Origin: Halorhodospira sp.
GTDB lineage: Bacteria > Pseudomonadota > Gammaproteobacteria > Nitrococcales > Halorhodospiraceae
DNA length: 7,741 nucleotides
NCBI GenBank assembly: GCA_007121755.1
Contig: SKJZ01000176.1
Location: 1-7,741 of the forward strand
Direction of reading: 5' to 3'
Shown: positions 6,527 through 7,741 of the stretch, piece after piece
Position numbering within the stretch: position 1 is the first letter of the stretch
Layout of the letters: each line of letters begins with the position of its first letter
Program-made: the position numbers and the translations under genes
Notes under the pieces: model-generated
Told to the model about the DNA's origin: nothing
What the model saw: the letters and a program-made list of their open reading frames with translations, nothing else
The model's database searches: none

Positions 6527-6608
6527 ACCGTTGCGCCGGAACCAGCCCGATGGAACTCAGTCCAATGGATGGCAGGGCTGACCGAGCCATCAGTCGAGGT
6601 GTAATGGC

Positions 6609-7741
6609 ATGTTGAGCAAAGAGCTGGAGTTCACACTGAACCTGGCCTTCAAGGATGCGCGGGAGAAGCGTCATGAGTTCCTGACGGTGGAGCACTTGCT
6701 GTTGGCGCTCACGGACAACCCTGCCGCGTCTCAGGTTTTGAAGGCGTGCGGCACCAATATCGACCGGCTGCGGCAGGATCTCCAGGCCTTCCTGGCGGAG
6801 ACGACGCCGCTGTTGCCCGTCAATGACACGCGTGAGACGCAGCCGACGCTGGGCTTCCAGCGGGTGCTTCAACGCGCCATCCTCCATGTACAGTCCTCCG
6901 GAAAGCGCGAGGTGACCGGGGCCAATGTGCTGGTGGCGATCTTCAGCGAGCAGGAGTCCCAGGCGGTCTACTTCCTGCACAAACAGAATATCTCCCGTCT
7001 CGATGTCGTGAACTACATCTCGCACGGCATCTCGAGCGTCGGCGGGGATGAAGAGATCGGCAAGGAGGAGGCTGGCTCCGCCGAGGAGGAGAGTACGGCG
7101 GAGGCGGTTCAGGGCAATTCGCCGTTGGAGCAGTACGCCACGAACCTCAACGCCCGCGCCCGTTCCGGGCACATTGATCCGCTTATCGGTCGGCGCCACG
7201 AGATCGAGCGCACCGTGCAGGTGCTCTGCCGGCGGCGCAAGAACAACCCGCTGTTCGTCGGCGAGGCCGGGGTCGGTAAGACGGCCATCGCGGAGGGGCT
7301 GGCCAAGCTCATAGTCGAGGAAGACGTCCCGGACGTCCTCAAGGACAGCACAATCTACGCCCTCGATCTCGGCGCGCTGGTGGCCGGCACTAAGTACCGC
7401 GGCGACTTTGAAAAGCGCTTGAAGGCGTTGCTGCAGCAGCTTAAGAAGGAGCGGGGCTCGATTCTGTTCATTGACGAGATCCACACCATTATCGGCGCCG
7501 GTTCGGCGTCCGGCGGGGTCATGGATGCCTCGAATCTGATCAAGCCGATGCTCGCCTCGGGCGAGTTACGGTGTGTCGGCTCCACCACCTACCAGGAGTA
7601 CCGCGGGATCTTCGAAAAAGACCGCGCCCTGGCGCGCCGCTTCCAGAAGATCGATGTCGGGGAGCCCACTGTGGACGAGACGGTGCAGATCCTCCGTGGG
7701 TTGAAGTCCCGTTTCGAGGAGCACCACGGCGTGCGGTTTAC
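6609..7741 (+). CDS. clpA: ClpA unfoldase subunit of the ClpAP protease, N-terminal half
   Basis: ClpA is a hexameric AAA+ ATPase that unfolds substrates and threads them into ClpP in the cytoplasm. The window holds 377 of about 750-760 codons. Residues 1-142 are the double Clp-N domain, to which ClpS binds (LEFTLNLAFKDAREKRHEF at the start, FQRVLQRAILHVQSSG at 83-98). An acidic linker covers about 145-170. The first AAA+ module follows, with Walker A GEAGVGKT at 218-225, pore loop KYRGDFEKR at 262-270, Walker B ILFIDE at 285-290 and the sensor/arginine-finger region GSTTYQEYRGIFEKDRALARRF at 324-345. The linker and sequence identify ClpA rather than ClpB or ClpC, since no ClpB-type coiled-coil M domain begins here. 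GAGGT lies 8 nt before the ATG. The second AAA+ module and the ClpP-binding IGL loop are beyond the right edge. Confidence 0.98.
   Translation, partial: MLSKELEFTLNLAFKDAREKRHEFLTVEHLLLALTDNPAASQVLKACGTNIDRLRQDLQAFLAETTPLLPVNDTRETQPTLGFQRVLQRAILHVQSSGKREVTGANVLVAIFSEQESQAVYFLHKQNISRLDVVNYISHGISSVGGDEEIGKEEAGSAEEESTAEAVQGNSPLEQYATNLNARARSGHIDPLIGRRHEIERTVQVLCRRRKNNPLFVGEAGVGKTAIAEGLAKLIVEEDVPDVLKDSTIYALDLGALVAGTKYRGDFEKRLKALLQQLKKERGSILFIDEIHTIIGAGSASGGVMDASNLIKPMLASGELRCVGSTTYQEYRGIFEKDRALARRFQKIDVGEPTVDETVQILRGLKSRFEEHHGVRF

Noticed and set aside
6432..7484. A 350-codon minus-strand open frame opposite clpS and clpA
   Set aside because: It spans the antisense of two conserved genes and the gap between them, and the product has no family features.

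Overview
The window is about 7.7 kb of high-GC DNA (roughly 60% or more) from a gammaproteobacterium. Every recognised protein has a close gammaproteobacterial counterpart, and the gene groups nudJ-mnmA-hflD and clpS-clpA are classic for that class. The sequence style would fit an Ectothiorhodospiraceae-like lineage, but this is a guess and no marker gene in the window settles it. I see no insertion sequence, phage gene, CRISPR array, tRNA or rRNA.

Layout. Bases 1-4247 are read from the minus strand, in the order lysR, nudJ, an 85-codon membrane-protein gene, mnmA, hflD and then acnA, which runs off the left edge. The first five are overlapped or spaced by only 10-11 bp and look like one operon; acnA follows after a 212-bp gap with its own possible promoter. 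Bases 4248-4653 are a divergent intergenic region. Bases 4654-7741 are read from the plus strand: aceA, a strong intrinsic terminator, then clpS and the first half of clpA.

How the genes fit together. Aconitase makes isocitrate and isocitrate lyase splits it into glyoxylate and succinate, so two enzymes of the glyoxylate-shunt entry point flank the mnmA operon. A LysR-type regulator with a CysB-like effector domain is transcribed divergently from aceA. Two near-consensus sigma-70 promoters lie back to back with overlapping -35 boxes, and a 17-bp palindrome covers the lysR start region. This makes LysR a good candidate regulator of aceA and of itself. nudJ, mnmA and hflD are housekeeping genes: Nudix hydrolysis, tRNA 2-thiouridylation, and a membrane-associated lysogenization/protease-modulating protein. 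ClpS and ClpA form the N-degron adaptor and unfoldase of the ClpAP protease.

The content is mostly conserved core genes, and I do not see a new defence or mobile system. The parts worth a second look are regulatory: the lysR/aceA divergent promoter, a roughly 290-nt highly structured aceA leader, repeats upstream of clpS, and the uncharacterised small membrane protein inside the mnmA operon.
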